From contig NZ_SELO01000007.1 of NCBI RefSeq assembly GCF_004146235.1, positions 62,001-126,000 on the forward strand: a stretch of DNA of 64,000 bases. Direction: 5' to 3'. The notes under the pieces are model-generated. The model did not search any database, had not been told where the DNA came from, and saw only the letters and a program-made list of their open reading frames with translations. Shown piece by piece: positions 34,795-46,783 of the stretch (positions within the stretch are counted from its first letter, which is position 1; each line of letters opens with the position of its first letter). The position numbers and the translations under genes are program-made. Origin of the DNA: Tropicimonas sp. IMCC6043 (GTDB lineage: Bacteria > Pseudomonadota > Alphaproteobacteria > Rhodobacterales > Rhodobacteraceae).

Positions 34795-35627
34795 CAGACG
34801 GCCACCGGCGCGCGGATTGCCGGATCGGGGTCGTAGCCGGTGATCTCGAAATCCTCGTAACGGAAATCGAAGAGCGAGGGCACGTCGCGGGTCAGGCGAA
34901 GCTGGGGCAGCGGTTTCGGGCTGCGCGCGAGCTGGGTTTTCACCTGTTCCATGTGGTTGGAATAGATATGGGCATCGCCGATCGTATGGACGAAATCGCC
35001 CGGCGCGTAGCCCGTGACATGGGCGAGCATGACGAGGAGCAGGGAGTAGGAGGCGATGTTGAAGGGCACGCCGAGGAACATGTCGGCCGAGCGCTGGTAG
35101 AGCTGGAGATGGAGCCGGCCCGCAAGGATGCGTACCTGCCAGAGCGTGTGGCACGGGGGAAGCGCCATGTCGGGCACGTCGGCGGGGTTCCAGGCGGAGA
35201 CGATGAGGCGGCGGGAATCCGGGGTCCGGCGGATCGACTCCACCAGCTCGGCGATCTGGTCGACCTCGCCGGCAAAGAAGAGCGGGCGGCCGTCGCGGCT
35301 CTCGCCGGCGGGCTCGAGTTTGGGGAAATGACGCCATTGGTGGCCATAGACCGGGCCGAGATCGCCGTTCTCGTCCGCCCATTCGTCCCAGATCGAGACG
35401 CCGTTCTCCTTGAGGTAGCCGATATTGGTGTCACCGGCGAGGAACCACAGCAGTTCATGGATGATCGATCGCAGGTGCAGCTTCTTGGTGGTGACGAGCG
35501 GGAAACCGTCGGAGAGCCGGTAGCGGCATTGCATGCCGAAATGCGAGATCGTTCCGGTGCCCGTCCGGTCGGTGGACTCGTGGCCGTGTTCGAGGATGGT
35601 GCGCAGGGCGTCGTGATACTGCTGCAT
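34794..35627 (-). CDS. thyA: Thymidylate synthase
   Basis: 277 residues. Landmarks are [33 protein letters not shown], the catalytic Cys in [10 protein letters not shown], the dUMP-binding [19 protein letters not shown] and [10 protein letters not shown]. It makes dTMP from dUMP using methylenetetrahydrofolate. It is about 13 residues longer than E. coli ThyA, with extra sequence around [17 protein letters not shown]. folA overlaps its end. Confidence 0.97.
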   Translation of the reverse strand: MQQYHDALRTILEHGHESTDRTGTGTISHFGMQCRYRLSDGFPLVTTKKLHLRSIIHELLWFLAGDTNIGYLKENGVSIWDEWADENGDLGPVYGHQWRHFPKLEPAGESRDGRPLFFAGEVDQIAELVESIRRTPDSRRLIVSAWNPADVPDMALPPCHTLWQVRILAGRLHLQLYQRSADMFLGVPFNIASYSLLLVMLAHVTGYAPGDFVHTIGDAHIYSNHMEQVKTQLARSPKPLPQLRLTRDVPSLFDFRYEDFEITGYDPDPAIRAPVAV

Positions 35628-35725
35628 GGGGCCTCCGCTTACATTTCTCTGGGCGTGGCAGGCCGAATCCGGCCATGCACCAGGTTTCTTTCGCTATAGC
35701 CTGCCATAGGGGTGGTTTCAAAACT

Positions 35726-36204
35726 TCATGCGCGCGGGTGCCACTCGGAGCGCAGCATCGAGAGCACATCGAGATCTGCGACGTCGCCCGCCGGGCGGCG
35801 CCACCTGGCGCGCAAACGCCCTTCATGAGAAAAACCCGCCTTTTCATAAAGATGCCGGGCGCGGGGATTGTCGGAGACGACATCGAGCCAGAGGCAATCG
35901 GTACCCAGCACGGAAAACCCGTAGTCCCGCAGCGCCTCGACAAAACGAAGCCCATTGCCGTCTCCGGGATGCGCAAGCGCAAGGCGCCGCAGTTCCAGCC
36001 GGTTCGCAGGGTTGCCGCGTTCGCAGAAAAGCGCGAACCCTTCAGCTTTCTTGCCCAGTTCCCAGATCACGAGCGCGTAGTCGGGATCGGCGAGATAGCC
36101 GGAAAGGCAGGCCTCATCCACGTCATCAATGAAGCGGGCATTAGCGGGAGTCCCTGCAACGGAGCGGATAAAACCGAAATCCTCTTCTGTTGCCGGGCGG
36201 AGCA

Positions 36205-36205
<1 letters not shown>
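35726..36205 (-). CDS. GNAT family N-acetyltransferase
   Basis: 159 residues from the ATG at 36205 that overlaps the purL stop (ATGA), implying translational coupling. The GNAT fold is recognisable by RPATEEDFGFIRSV at the start, LELRRLALAHPGDGNGLRFVEAL with the acetyl-CoA pyrophosphate loop, and the C-terminal VVSDNPRARHLYEKAGFSHEG. The acceptor is unknown; the last segment resembles RimJ/RimL-type enzymes. Confidence 0.88.
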
Positions 36206-38364
<2,159 letters not shown>

Positions 38365-38604
38365 GGCTGTCCCCTCATGTCGGCTGCGCTTTTAGGCCCT
38401 GGGGCGACAAAGGGGAAGAGCCGAGCCTTCGGCAAGGCCAACCGGTCGCATTCCCCGCAGCGCAGCAGGGATGGTAGGCACAGGGCACTTACAAAAACCG
38501 AGGCCACATATGCCGGGACATCCCGGTTCCGCAGGTGAGGCGCCGCTTCGCCCGGTCATGATTTGTAAGACGGCCGGCTTTTACCGGCCACAAGGACCAT
38601 TCCC

Positions 38605-39429
38605 ATGTTCGACATCCTGAACGATTTCACCGCCCGCCCGGCGCTCTTTGCCGGTTTCGATACCGCCGCGCTCTGGGCAGATCCGCATGTCGCGCAGCAA
38701 ATGCTGAAACTGCACCTGGCGCCGGAGCACGGCATCGCCTCCCGCCGGCATGCCGAGATCGATGCCATGTGCCGCTGGATCGACGCCGAGATCGGCCTTG
38801 CAGGCACGCGCCTGACCGATCTCGGCTGCGGCCCCGGCCTCTATGCGCGGCGGTTTCACGCCGCCGGCACGCGGGTGACCGGGCTCGATCTCTCCGCGCC
38901 CTCGCTCGCCCATGCGCGGGAAGTGGCCTGTCCGGAGGGGCGCTTCGTCGAAGGCGACTACCTTCACGATCCGCTTCCGGAGGCTGATGTCGTGACGCTG
39001 ATCTATGGCGATGTCTGCGCCATGCCGGAGGCGGCGCGGCATCGCCTCTTCGGGCGGGTTCGCGAGACGCTCCCGCCGGGCGGTCGGTTCGTTCTCGACG
39101 CTTTCCCGCCCGCGGGCTTCGACGCGCGGGAGGAGGGGGCGGAGATCGGTCGCAGGCTCGGCGACGGTTTCTGGGCCGCCGGTGATTATGTCGGGCTTCG
39201 CGCGACCTTCCTCTACCCCGAGGCGCTGGCGGCGCTCGATCGCTACCTCATCGTCGAGCCGGAGCGGCAGCGCGAGGTCTTCGCCTGGCTGCAATATCTC
39301 GCGCCCGCCCGTCTGGCGGCCGAACTGGAAGCCTGCGGTTTCGAGAGCGGCCCGGCGCGCGATGCAGTGACCGGCGCGCCCTGGGAGGGTGGCGAGCGGC
39401 CCTATGCTCTGGTTGCGCGCGCCCGTTGA
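38605..39429 (+). CDS. Class I SAM-dependent methyltransferase
   Basis: 274 residues with AAGGA nine bases upstream of the ATG. Motif I is LTDLGCGPGLYARRF (about 71-85), followed by VTGLDLSAPSLAHAR and the acidic VVTLIYGDVCAMPE. The C-terminal half (about 180-270) is a lid typical of small-molecule methyltransferases. No partner genes help to name a substrate; it is divergent from purL. Confidence 0.85.
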   Translation: MFDILNDFTARPALFAGFDTAALWADPHVAQQMLKLHLAPEHGIASRRHAEIDAMCRWIDAEIGLAGTRLTDLGCGPGLYARRFHAAGTRVTGLDLSAPSLAHAREVACPEGRFVEGDYLHDPLPEADVVTLIYGDVCAMPEAARHRLFGRVRETLPPGGRFVLDAFPPAGFDAREEGAEIGRRLGDGFWAAGDYVGLRATFLYPEALAALDRYLIVEPERQREVFAWLQYLAPARLAAELEACGFESGPARDAVTGAPWEGGERPYALVARAR

Positions 39430-39448
39430 GACCTGAGCGGCGCCCGGA

Positions 39449-40249
39449 TCACCCGTCGATCTGGGCGCCCATCACGGCGAGGGATTGCTGGTAGACCGAG
39501 GCGGCGTTCCATTCCTTCAGCACGTTGAAATTATGCGTGCCGGGCTGGTAGCTCTCGCCCGGACGCCAGCCCTTCTTGCGCAGGTAGAACGCTGTGGAGG
39601 CGAGCGCGTCGGCCTGGTTGTTGAGGTCGACCCGGCCATCGCCATTGCCGTCGCGGCCATAGACATAGGCGTTGCCGGGCAGGAACTGGGTGTGGCCGAG
39701 TTCGCCGTGCTTGGCGCCGATGGCGTTGGGCGACATCATCCCTCGGTCGATCATCTTCAGCGCGCCGATCAGGTGCGGCGCAAAGAACTGCGGCCTGCGG
39801 CAATCATAGGTCAGCGTGGTCGTGGCGTTGAGCACGTTGGAATCGCCCATGAACCGGCCGAAGCCGGTTTCCATGCCGTGGATTGCGATAATCACCCCGG
39901 CGGGCACGCCATAGGCCTGTTCGAGCGAGGCATAGAAGCCCGCGCTCTGAGCCTTGCGTTGGCGCCCCTGGGCAACGATGACGTTGCAGCCGCGCACCTG
40001 GCAGAACTTCTCGTAGCTGTATTTGAAGCTCTTCTGGCCGCGATCGGCGTTGATCGTGGCCTGAGAATAGCTCGTCTGGGCGAGTGCCGACAGACCGCGC
40101 GCGCCGACGCCGGCCTTCGCGGCTTCCTGGGCGAAACTCTGTTTCCAGGCCTCGAACCCGGAGGCGTTGTTACCGCAACTGGCGGCGCGGCCCGGGCCGA
40201 CAGCGGCGAGAGCGATCAGTGCGGATACAGCGAGAGTGCGAACAAGCAT
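39449..40249 (-). CDS. Lytic murein transglycosylase, MltB-like
   Basis: 266 residues with a signal peptide (LAVSALIALAAVGPGRAAS). The SLT_2/MltB domain contains KSFKYSYEKFCQ, the catalytic Glu in IIAIHGMETGFGRF, TLTYDCRRPQFFAPHLIGAL and LGHTQFLPGNAYVYG, then an EF-hand-like DGNGDGRVDLNNQADA near residue 205. It cleaves glycan strands to 1,6-anhydro ends in the periplasm. Compared with E. coli MltB it lacks a lipobox and is shorter, as is common in alphaproteobacteria. Confidence 0.92.
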   Translation of the reverse strand: MLVRTLAVSALIALAAVGPGRAASCGNNASGFEAWKQSFAQEAAKAGVGARGLSALAQTSYSQATINADRGQKSFKYSYEKFCQVRGCNVIVAQGRQRKAQSAGFYASLEQAYGVPAGVIIAIHGMETGFGRFMGDSNVLNATTTLTYDCRRPQFFAPHLIGALKMIDRGMMSPNAIGAKHGELGHTQFLPGNAYVYGRDGNGDGRVDLNNQADALASTAFYLRKKGWRPGESYQPGTHNFNVLKEWNAASVYQQSLAVMGAQIDG

Positions 40250-40339
40250 AGGAATCCTCCGGTCAAATCAGGGGAAGCATATTCCAAGCCGGAGGTTTTC
40301 CAAATGCCGCTTTTCCACCCGATCCAGACCTGAGCGCAC

Positions 40340-40367
40340 AAAAAAAGGCCGAGAACAAGTCTCGGCC
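40340..40367 (-). terminator. Rho-independent terminator of small RNA candidate
   Basis: On the minus strand a perfect 8-bp stem GGCCGAGA/TCTCGGCC with a 5-base loop is followed by seven U. Confidence 0.85.
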
Positions 40368-40411
40368 CAAGTCCAACAGGGAGGTAAAGACGAACAAAAC
40401 CGTCCGTCGAT
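40340..40411 (-). ncRNA. Candidate small RNA of about 72 nt with a CCUCCC motif
   Basis: Between the LysR gene and the lytic transglycosylase the minus strand has promoter boxes TTGATA-17-TACATC (40418-40446) and, about 70 bases after the predicted start, a textbook terminator. The RNA body carries an unpaired ACCTCCC (40379-40385) that matches the anti-Shine-Dalgarno core and could base-pair with ribosome-binding sites. There is no credible reading frame. It could instead be only the end of the LysR transcript. Confidence 0.55.
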
Positions 40412-40417
40412 AGTCAG

Positions 40418-40446
40418 GATGTAGAAATTGGAGGCGTTCTTATCAA
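40418..40446 (-). promoter_or_regulatory. Putative promoter of the 72-nt small RNA
   Basis: TTGATA (40441-40446), 17-base spacer, TACATC (40418-40423) on the minus strand, about 7 bases before the predicted start. Confidence 0.45.
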
Positions 40447-40513
40447 GACGATTTTCGCCGCAACTGCGAATAGCGGTCATGCCTGTGTTGCATGAGCAAC
40501 GAATTTGGAAGGC

Positions 40514-41416
40514 TCAGGCGCCCTCTTCATCGCTGCGCCGCCGCGCGGCCTGGATCTCCTCGACGACGAAATCGCGGAAGGCGGCGATGCGCTTGGATTG
40601 GCGCAGCTCCTCAGGATAGGCAAGGAAAACAGGCACTTCCGCGCTCTCGACTTCCGGGAGTACGCGGATCAGGTCCGGCGCGGTCTCGACGATGTAATTC
40701 GGCAGGACGCCGATGCCGAGATTGTTTATGACGCACTGCAGCACGCCAAAATAGTTGTTGACGTTGAGCCGCGAGGTCACGCCATGGCCGAGCAGCCATT
40801 GCACCATGGCCGCGCCAGCGGCGACCTGGGTGGAGCTGGCGCCCTGGCAGATGAGCCGGTGGTGCTGCATGTCGTCCGGTGTGGCCGGCGTGCCGTGCTG
40901 CGCGATATAGGCCGGGGAGGCGTAGAGGCGCATGCGGACGGTCATCAGCCGCTTGCGGATAAGATCGGCCTGGGACGGCTCCTTCATGCGGATCGCGACA
41001 TCCGCCTCGCGCATCGGCAGGTCGAGCACGCGTTCCTCGAGCATCAGGTCGATATTGAGGTCGGGATACTTCGCGTAGAGATGCTCAAGCCTTGGCGCCA
41101 GCCAGAGCGACCCGAATCCGTGGGCCGTTGTGACCCTGAGCTCGCCGAAGACCTCTTCCTCGGAATCGCGAATCCGCGCCGAGGCTGCTTCGAGCCGCTT
41201 GCTCATGCCGGAGGTTGCCTCGAACAGCAACTCGCCCTGCTCGGTCAGGATCAGGCCGCGGGCATGGCGGTGAAACAGCGTCGTGTTCAGGCTCTCCTCG
41301 AGCGCCCGGATCTGCCGCGACACGGCGGATTGCGAGAGATGGAGGGAATCCCCGGCATGCGTGAGGCTCCCGGCGGAGGCCACAGCGTGGAAAATTCTCA
41401 GCTTGTCCCAATCCAT
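40514..41416 (-). CDS. LysR-family transcriptional regulator
   Basis: 300 residues from the ATG at 41416, where the LysR helix-turn-helix begins: MDWDKLRIFHAVASAGSLTH and LHLSQSAVSRQIRALEESL. The substrate-binding domain follows (about 90-290) with FGELRVTTAHGFGSLWLAP and a GcvA/TrpI-like flavour. It is divergent from the acyltransferase gene 245 bases away. The target and co-inducer are unknown. Confidence 0.92.
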   Translation of the reverse strand: MDWDKLRIFHAVASAGSLTHAGDSLHLSQSAVSRQIRALEESLNTTLFHRHARGLILTEQGELLFEATSGMSKRLEAASARIRDSEEEVFGELRVTTAHGFGSLWLAPRLEHLYAKYPDLNIDLMLEERVLDLPMREADVAIRMKEPSQADLIRKRLMTVRMRLYASPAYIAQHGTPATPDDMQHHRLICQGASSTQVAAGAAMVQWLLGHGVTSRLNVNNYFGVLQCVINNLGIGVLPNYIVETAPDLIRVLPEVESAEVPVFLAYPEELRQSKRIAAFRDFVVEEIQAARRRSDEEGA

Positions 41417-41661
41417 ATGAACGACCCGGCCTGTTGTTCGTGCAAGTTGCCTCGCGGGGCCTTTTGACATGGCTTGCAGGGAGATCAAATCCCCGTTGCG
41501 ATAAAAAACCATTTCGGAACGGAGTGTCGCGATTCGGCACGCCCGGCGCAGGGCTGCCGCAGGCGCGCCATGGCCCCTCCCAATCGTCGCATCCGCGTCG
41601 TATAGGGTGACAGGTCGGGGCGTTCCGCGATATGCGGCCCTGCAGGAAGGAGATCGAGTCC

Positions 41662-42567
41662 ATGCCTCACAGGCATGTCGCCCGCGACATCAGCTACGCC
41701 AATTCCGTGCGTTCGCGCAGCGGTAAGGCCGTGGTGCGCATGCTCGAGAACGCGACCGGGCGGATCGGCCTGATCCGGCGTGCGGAAGGCTACGAGCACG
41801 AGGTGGCCCGGGGGCAGGATTTCTGGGGCGTGATGGTGGCGCGCTACGGGCTGACGCTCGACGTGATCGGAGGGAGCCTGGACAATATCCCCAAGGAAGG
41901 GCCGCTGATCCTGATCGCCAATCATCCCTACGGCATTCTCGACGGTTTAATGATGGGGTACATCCTGTCCATGATGCGGGGCGATTTCCGGATCCTGGCG
42001 CATCAGGTCTTCCGCAAGGCGGAGGATCTCAACAGGATCATCCTGCCGATCTCCTTCGCGGAAACCAAGGCGGCGATGCAGGAGAATCTGGCGACGCGGA
42101 AGGCGGCGCTGGCCTATCTCGACGCGGGCGGCGCGATCGGTGTCTTCCCGGGCGGCACGGTCTCGACCTCGGCGAAGATGTTTACCCGTCCCATGGACCC
42201 GGGCTGGCGCAGCTTCACAGCGAAGATGGTGGCGAAATCGAATGCCGCGGTGGTCCCGATCTATTTCGAGGGCCACAACAGCCGGCTCTTCCAGTTCGCC
42301 AGCCACCTGCATTCGACGTTGCGCGTGGCGCTGCTCATCCAGGAGTTTCGCAAGCGGGTGGACGAGCCTGTCCGCGTCGCGATCGGCGAGCCTCTGTCGC
42401 AGGCCCGGCTCGAGGAACACGCCCATGATTCCCGAGCGATGATGGATTTCCTGCGCAAGGAGACTTATTCGCTTTCTCCCAAGCCTTTGAAGTCGCTGGA
42501 CTACGGTTTCGAGTTCGAGGAGAAGCACCGGACAAACAAGCGCGAGAAAGGGCTTCGGGTATACTGA
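41662..42567 (+). CDS. Lysophospholipid acyltransferase family protein (PlsC-like)
   Basis: 301 residues from the ATG at 41662 (GGAAGGAG upstream). The acyltransferase H-x4-D motif is [13 protein letters not shown] (about residues 88-100), followed by the substrate-binding [11 protein letters not shown] and a VVPIYFEG strand. There is no clear transmembrane helix, as in OlsA-like enzymes. It probably acylates a lysolipid at the inner membrane; ornithine-lipid or phospholipid synthesis are both possible. The murI start overlaps its stop (TGATG), suggesting coupling to an envelope gene. Confidence 0.82.
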   Translation: MPHRHVARDISYANSVRSRSGKAVVRMLENATGRIGLIRRAEGYEHEVARGQDFWGVMVARYGLTLDVIGGSLDNIPKEGPLILIANHPYGILDGLMMGYILSMMRGDFRILAHQVFRKAEDLNRIILPISFAETKAAMQENLATRKAALAYLDAGGAIGVFPGGTVSTSAKMFTRPMDPGWRSFTAKMVAKSNAAVVPIYFEGHNSRLFQFASHLHSTLRVALLIQEFRKRVDEPVRVAIGEPLSQARLEEHAHDSRAMMDFLRKETYSLSPKPLKSLDYGFEFEEKHRTNKREKGLRVY

Positions 42568-43379
42568 TGGCGGTAGGAGTCTTCGATAGCGGGCTAGGTG
42601 GCCTGACGGTGTTGGATGCCGTGAGCCGGCGGCTTCCGGACGTGCCCTTCGTGTATTTCGGTGACAATGCGCATGCGCCCTATGGCGTACGCGATGCCGA
42701 GGATGTCTACCAACTGACCACTTCCGCGGTCGAGCGGATGTGGGAGGAGGGGTGCGATCTCGTGATCCTCGCCTGCAACACGGCCTCGGCTGCGGCGCTG
42801 CGGCGGATGCAGGAGACCTGGGTGCCGACCGACAAGCGGGTGCTGGGAGTCTTCGTGCCACTGATCGAGGCGCTGACCGAGCGGCACTGGGGCGACAATT
42901 CCCCGCCACGCGAGGTGGCCGTGCAGCATGTGGCGCTTTTCGCGACCCCTGCGACGGTCTCCAGCCGGGCTTTCCAGCGCGAACTCGCCTTCCGGGCGAT
43001 CGGAGTCGATGTCGAGGCACAGGCTTGTGGTGGCGTTGTCGATTCGATCGAGGAGGGCGACCTTATCCTCGCCGAAGCGCTCGTGCGCTCCCATGTCGAT
43101 GCGCTGAAGCGCAAGATGCCGCACCCGGAGGCAGCGATCCTCGGCTGCACACACTATCCATTGATGGAGGAGATCTTCGCCGACGCGCTCGGTCCGGAGG
43201 TCAAGGTCTTCTCGCAGGCCAACCTCGTGGCAGAGAGCCTTGCCGACTATCTCGATCGCCATCCCAAGCTGATCGGGTCCGGCCAGCATTCGAAGTTCCT
43301 GACCACGGGCGATCCGCGCAGGGTGTCCAACCGCGCCACGCAATTCCTTCGACGGAAGATCGAATTCGAGGCCGCGTGA
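42567..43379 (+). CDS. murI: Glutamate racemase
   Basis: 270 residues. The two catalytic cysteines are in [17 protein letters not shown] and [12 protein letters not shown]; the N-terminal [16 protein letters not shown] and [13 protein letters not shown] are classic. It makes D-glutamate for peptidoglycan. It starts on the stop codon of the acyltransferase gene. Confidence 0.96.
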   Translation: MAVGVFDSGLGGLTVLDAVSRRLPDVPFVYFGDNAHAPYGVRDAEDVYQLTTSAVERMWEEGCDLVILACNTASAAALRRMQETWVPTDKRVLGVFVPLIEALTERHWGDNSPPREVAVQHVALFATPATVSSRAFQRELAFRAIGVDVEAQACGGVVDSIEEGDLILAEALVRSHVDALKRKMPHPEAAILGCTHYPLMEEIFADALGPEVKVFSQANLVAESLADYLDRHPKLIGSGQHSKFLTTGDPRRVSNRATQFLRRKIEFEAA

Positions 43380-43437
43380 TTGCGGCCCGCCCCGATCCTT
43401 CCTATCTCTTGAACGCTTGCAATCTTCAGGTCCCGCA

Positions 43438-44466
43438 ATGACCCACAAAGCCGCCATCCTCGGGGCGTCCGGCTATACCGGCGCCGAACTCATCCGCCTG
43501 ATCGCCACCCATCCGGGGCTGGAGATCGCGGCCCTTTCGGCCGACCGAAAGGCCGGGATGGCGATGGCGGAGGTCTATCCGCATCTGCGGCAGGTCGATC
43601 TGCCAGCGCTGCAGCGGATCGAGGAGTTGAACTTTTCGAACATCGACATCTGTTTCTGCGCATTGCCGCATGCGACGAGCCAGGCGGTGATTTCACAGCT
43701 TCCCGAAGCTGTTCGGGTCGTAGACTTGAGCGCGGATTTTCGTCTGCGTGATCTGGAAGCCTATGAAAAATGGTACGGCAAGCCGCATTCGGCCCCGGAG
43801 CTTCAGAAACAGGCGGTCTATGGTCTTACCGAGTTCTACCGGGACGAGATCCGCGACGCACGGCTGGTGGCCGGGACCGGGTGCAATGCCGCCGCCGGTC
43901 AGTTTTCGCTGATCCCGGCGATCAGGGCGGGGGTGATCGACCTCGACGAGATCATCATCGACATGAAGGTGGGCGTCAGCGGCGCGGGCCGCGCGCTCAA
44001 GGAGCATCTGCTGTTGGCGGAGTTGGGCGAGAACTGGTTTCCCTACAGCATGGGCGGCAAGCATCGGCATCTGGGTGAGTTCGACCAGGAATTCTCCCGC
44101 GCCGCTGGCCGTCCAGTGGAGGTGCAGTTCACGCCGACGCTGGTGCCGGCAGGCCGCGGCATTCTCGCGGCGAGTTACGTGCGCGGCGAGCCGGAGGCGA
44201 TCCACGCGGCGCTGGCAGCGGCCTATGCCGACGAGCCGTTTATCTGTGTTCTGCCCATTGGCGAAGTGCCAGCCGCCAAGCAGGTGCGGGCGACGAATTT
44301 CGTCCATATCGGCGTCGTGGCCGAGCGGAAGCCGGGGCGGGCGACGATCTATGCGGCGCTGGACAACCTGACGAAGGGGTCGTCGGGACAGGCGTTGCAG
44401 AATGCGAACTTGATGCTGGGGCATGCGGAAACCGAGGGGTTGATGCTGTCTCCGGTCTATCCGTGA
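43438..44466 (+). CDS. argC: N-acetyl-gamma-glutamyl-phosphate reductase
   Basis: 342 residues from the ATG at 43438. The Rossmann start is [18 protein letters not shown]; the catalytic Cys is in [19 protein letters not shown] and the conserved His in [16 protein letters not shown]. It carries out the third step of arginine synthesis. No other arg gene is adjacent. Confidence 0.96.
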   Translation: MTHKAAILGASGYTGAELIRLIATHPGLEIAALSADRKAGMAMAEVYPHLRQVDLPALQRIEELNFSNIDICFCALPHATSQAVISQLPEAVRVVDLSADFRLRDLEAYEKWYGKPHSAPELQKQAVYGLTEFYRDEIRDARLVAGTGCNAAAGQFSLIPAIRAGVIDLDEIIIDMKVGVSGAGRALKEHLLLAELGENWFPYSMGGKHRHLGEFDQEFSRAAGRPVEVQFTPTLVPAGRGILAASYVRGEPEAIHAALAAAYADEPFICVLPIGEVPAAKQVRATNFVHIGVVAERKPGRATIYAALDNLTKGSSGQALQNANLMLGHAETEGLMLSPVYP

Positions 44467-44494
44467 CGACGATCCCGAGGGGAGGGGAGAGATT

Positions 44495-44956
44495 ATGGCT
44501 GGCATGAAAGGCCTGAAGAAGAAGCGCAGGGTGCAGATCATCCTCGTGGCCTTCGCGGCGCTGGCAGGCGCTGCGGCGCTTATCGGCTACGGGTTCCGCG
44601 ACGGGATCAACTATTTCCGCGCGCCCTCGGACGTCGTTGCCGAGCCGCCGTCAGAGCGCGAGGTGTTCCGCATCGGCGGGCTGGTCGAGGAGGGTACGCT
44701 GACGCGCGGGCAGGGCGAGACTATCACCTTCAGCGTGACCGATGGCGGCGCTTCGGTGCCGGTGTCCTACACGGGCGTGCTGCCGGATCTCTTCGACGAG
44801 GGGCAGGGGATGATCGGCACCGGCAGGCTGATCGACGGCACCTTCGTGGCGACCGATATCCTGGCGCGGCATGACGAGACCTACATGCCCAAGGAGGTAG
44901 TCGACGCGCTGAAGGAGCAGGGCGTCTATCAGGACCCGGCCGCGAGCGGCAGCTGA
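44495..44956 (+). CDS. ccmE: Cytochrome c maturation haem chaperone CcmE
   Basis: 153 residues. An N-terminal anchor (VQIILVAFAALAGAAALIGYG) is followed by an OB-fold and the haem-binding motif LARHDETYMPKEV with the covalent His. It receives haem from CcmC and passes it to CcmFH in the periplasm. The rest of the ccm genes are not here. It follows argC by 28 bases with GGGGAGGGGAG upstream. Confidence 0.95.
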   Translation: MAGMKGLKKKRRVQIILVAFAALAGAAALIGYGFRDGINYFRAPSDVVAEPPSEREVFRIGGLVEEGTLTRGQGETITFSVTDGGASVPVSYTGVLPDLFDEGQGMIGTGRLIDGTFVATDILARHDETYMPKEVVDALKEQGVYQDPAASGS

Positions 44957-45008
44957 CCCGGGGCGGAACGTGAGGAATGCCTCGTAAGGGGTTCTCCGGA
45001 TAGGTTTT

Positions 45009-45725
45009 TCAAAACAGAAGGCCCCAAAGGATCGGCAGGAGAAGTGCCGTGGCCAGGGCGTTGAGCCCCATGGCGAGGCCGGCGAAGGCGCCGGCGGTCT
45101 CATTGACCTGAAGCGCCCGCGCCGTGCCGATGCCGTGACTCGCGGTGCCGATGGCGAGGCCGCGGGCGGACCAAGACTTCACGCCGGCGAGGTCAAGTAG
45201 CATCGGTCCGAACATCGCACCGAGGATCCCGGTGACGATGACGAGTACAGCGGTCAGCGACGGCAGGCCGCCGAGTTCTTCCGAGATCGCCATCGCGACG
45301 GGTGCGGTGACCGATTTGGGCGCGATGGACGCGAGGATCTGTTCCGTGCCACCGGCCGCCCAGGCTACCGCGACCGCTGTAAGGATAGCGGTAAGCGACC
45401 CCGTCAACAGGCTCGCGGTCAGCGCGAGGGCCGAGGCACGGACGCGGTGCCACTGTCGGTAGAGCGGCACGGCAAGCGAGACGGTGGCGGGGCCGAGCAG
45501 GAAATGCACGAATTGCGCGCCTTCGAAATAGGTCGCGTAGTCCGTGCCGGTCAGCGATAGGATTGCCGTGATGACGATCACGGCGATCAACACAGGGTTG
45601 AGTATCGGGCTGCGTCCACCGCGTTCGAAAAGCCAGCTCGCCCCCTGGAAGGCCACCAGCGTGAGCGTGAGGTGAAAGAGCGGGCTGGCGCTGAGATAGA
45701 CCCAGGTCTGTTGAAGATTCGTCAT
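45009..45725 (-). CDS. lrgB: LrgB/CidB family membrane protein
   Basis: 238 residues, about seven membrane helices. Family patterns are FLLGPATVSLAVPLYRQW, KSVTAPVAMAISEELGG and RGLAIGTASHGIGTARALQ. It is encoded with lrgA in an ATGA-overlapped pair. LrgAB/CidAB proteins are holin-like membrane systems linked to murein hydrolase control and, more recently, to export of small organic acids. Confidence 0.92.
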   Translation of the reverse strand: MTNLQQTWVYLSASPLFHLTLTLVAFQGASWLFERGGRSPILNPVLIAVIVITAILSLTGTDYATYFEGAQFVHFLLGPATVSLAVPLYRQWHRVRASALALTASLLTGSLTAILTAVAVAWAAGGTEQILASIAPKSVTAPVAMAISEELGGLPSLTAVLVIVTGILGAMFGPMLLDLAGVKSWSARGLAIGTASHGIGTARALQVNETAGAFAGLAMGLNALATALLLPILWGLLF

Positions 45726-46066
45726 TCGGCGGGGTCCCGCGACAGTGCGCGCATCATCAAGCCGGTGACAAGGATGGTCAGCACAGTGCTTGCCAGGAGC
45801 GCGAGGCCAAGCGGCAGGATTGCACTGCCAAGCAATTGAAAATGCAGCATGACGCCGGCGCCTGCCGGTACAAAGAGCAGCGACATCGAGCGGAGCAGCG
45901 TGCCGGCGCTGGCGTCGAGGCCGGCCGGAACGTCGCCGCGGACCGCCAGGAAGGCGAAAAGAGCGACCATGCCGAGGACCGGTCCGGGTACCGGTAGAGC
46001 GAGCGCGCCGGCGACGAGTTCGCCTAGCAACTGGCAGACGAAGATCAGGGTGAGATATCCCGGCAT
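45722..46066 (-). CDS. lrgA: LrgA/CidA family holin-like protein
   Basis: 114 residues from the ATG at 46066. Four hydrophobic helices with the family motif PVPGPVLGMVALFAFL (about 24-39) and SMSLLFVPAGAGVM (about 59-72). It overlaps lrgB by four bases and acts with it in the inner membrane. It is divergent from the endolysin/holin cassette, so two unrelated holin-like systems adjoin here. Confidence 0.9.
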   Translation of the reverse strand: MPGYLTLIFVCQLLGELVAGALALPVPGPVLGMVALFAFLAVRGDVPAGLDASAGTLLRSMSLLFVPAGAGVMLHFQLLGSAILPLGLALLASTVLTILVTGLMMRALSRDPAE

Positions 46067-46171
46067 TTCGAGTTCCTTTCCGGCAGAGCCTCGGGCGCGC
46101 GCCGTGGTCCACACTTCTTAAACCCTTTGGGCGAGGCTCCGACACATCAATTTGGCCGGAGATCAGGGTCG

Positions 46172-46783
46172 ATGAAAGACATTGAGGCAATCGCACGCGA
46201 GATCGTCGCCCGGGAGGGCGGATATGTGAACGACCCGGACGATCCCGGAGGCGCCACGAAATACGGCGTCACGATCGGGACGCTGCGCCGACTGGGGCTC
46301 GATCTGGACGGGGACGGGCGGGTGACGGAAGCCGATGTGCGCAAGCTGGATCGCCGCACGGCCGAGAAGATCTTCCTCGAGCATTACTTCCATCGCCCGC
46401 GCTTTGCCGAGCTTCCGGACTGTCTGCATGCCGGAGTTTTCGACACGTATGTCAATGCGGGCTCAAACGCGGTCAAGATCCTGCAGCGGCTGCTCTGTCA
46501 GTTCGACGAGGAGGTGTCGGTCGACGGGGTTATCGGGCCGCAGACTCTCGGGGCCACAAGGCGCGTCGAACGCAAGGCCCCGGACTACCTGGCCGATGCC
46601 TACGGCATCGCGCGGCGCAACTACTATTACGCCTTGGCCGATCGACGCCCCGCCAGCCGCAAATACGCGACCCGGCGCGATGGCGGCAAGGGCGGCTGGA
46701 TCCGGCGCGCCGAGGAGTTCATCTCGCCGCGCTTTCATCTCAGCGACGGGCAACACAGGGCACGGGTGGAATCATGGGGATGA
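46172..46783 (+). CDS. GH108-type holin-associated N-acetylmuramidase
   Basis: 203 residues from the ATG at 46172, no signal peptide. The catalytic Glu15 is in AREGGYVNDPDDPGGATKYG, the GH108 hallmark, and the C-terminal half is a PG_binding_3 domain (GVFDTYVNAGSNAVKILQRL, VDGVIGPQTLGA). Such enzymes cross the membrane through a holin and cut peptidoglycan, as TtsA-type enzymes do in toxin release. It heads a five-gene cassette and overlaps the holin gene by ten bases. Confidence 0.9.
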   Translation: MKDIEAIAREIVAREGGYVNDPDDPGGATKYGVTIGTLRRLGLDLDGDGRVTEADVRKLDRRTAEKIFLEHYFHRPRFAELPDCLHAGVFDTYVNAGSNAVKILQRLLCQFDEEVSVDGVIGPQTLGATRRVERKAPDYLADAYGIARRNYYYALADRRPASRKYATRRDGGKGGWIRRAEEFISPRFHLSDGQHRARVESWG

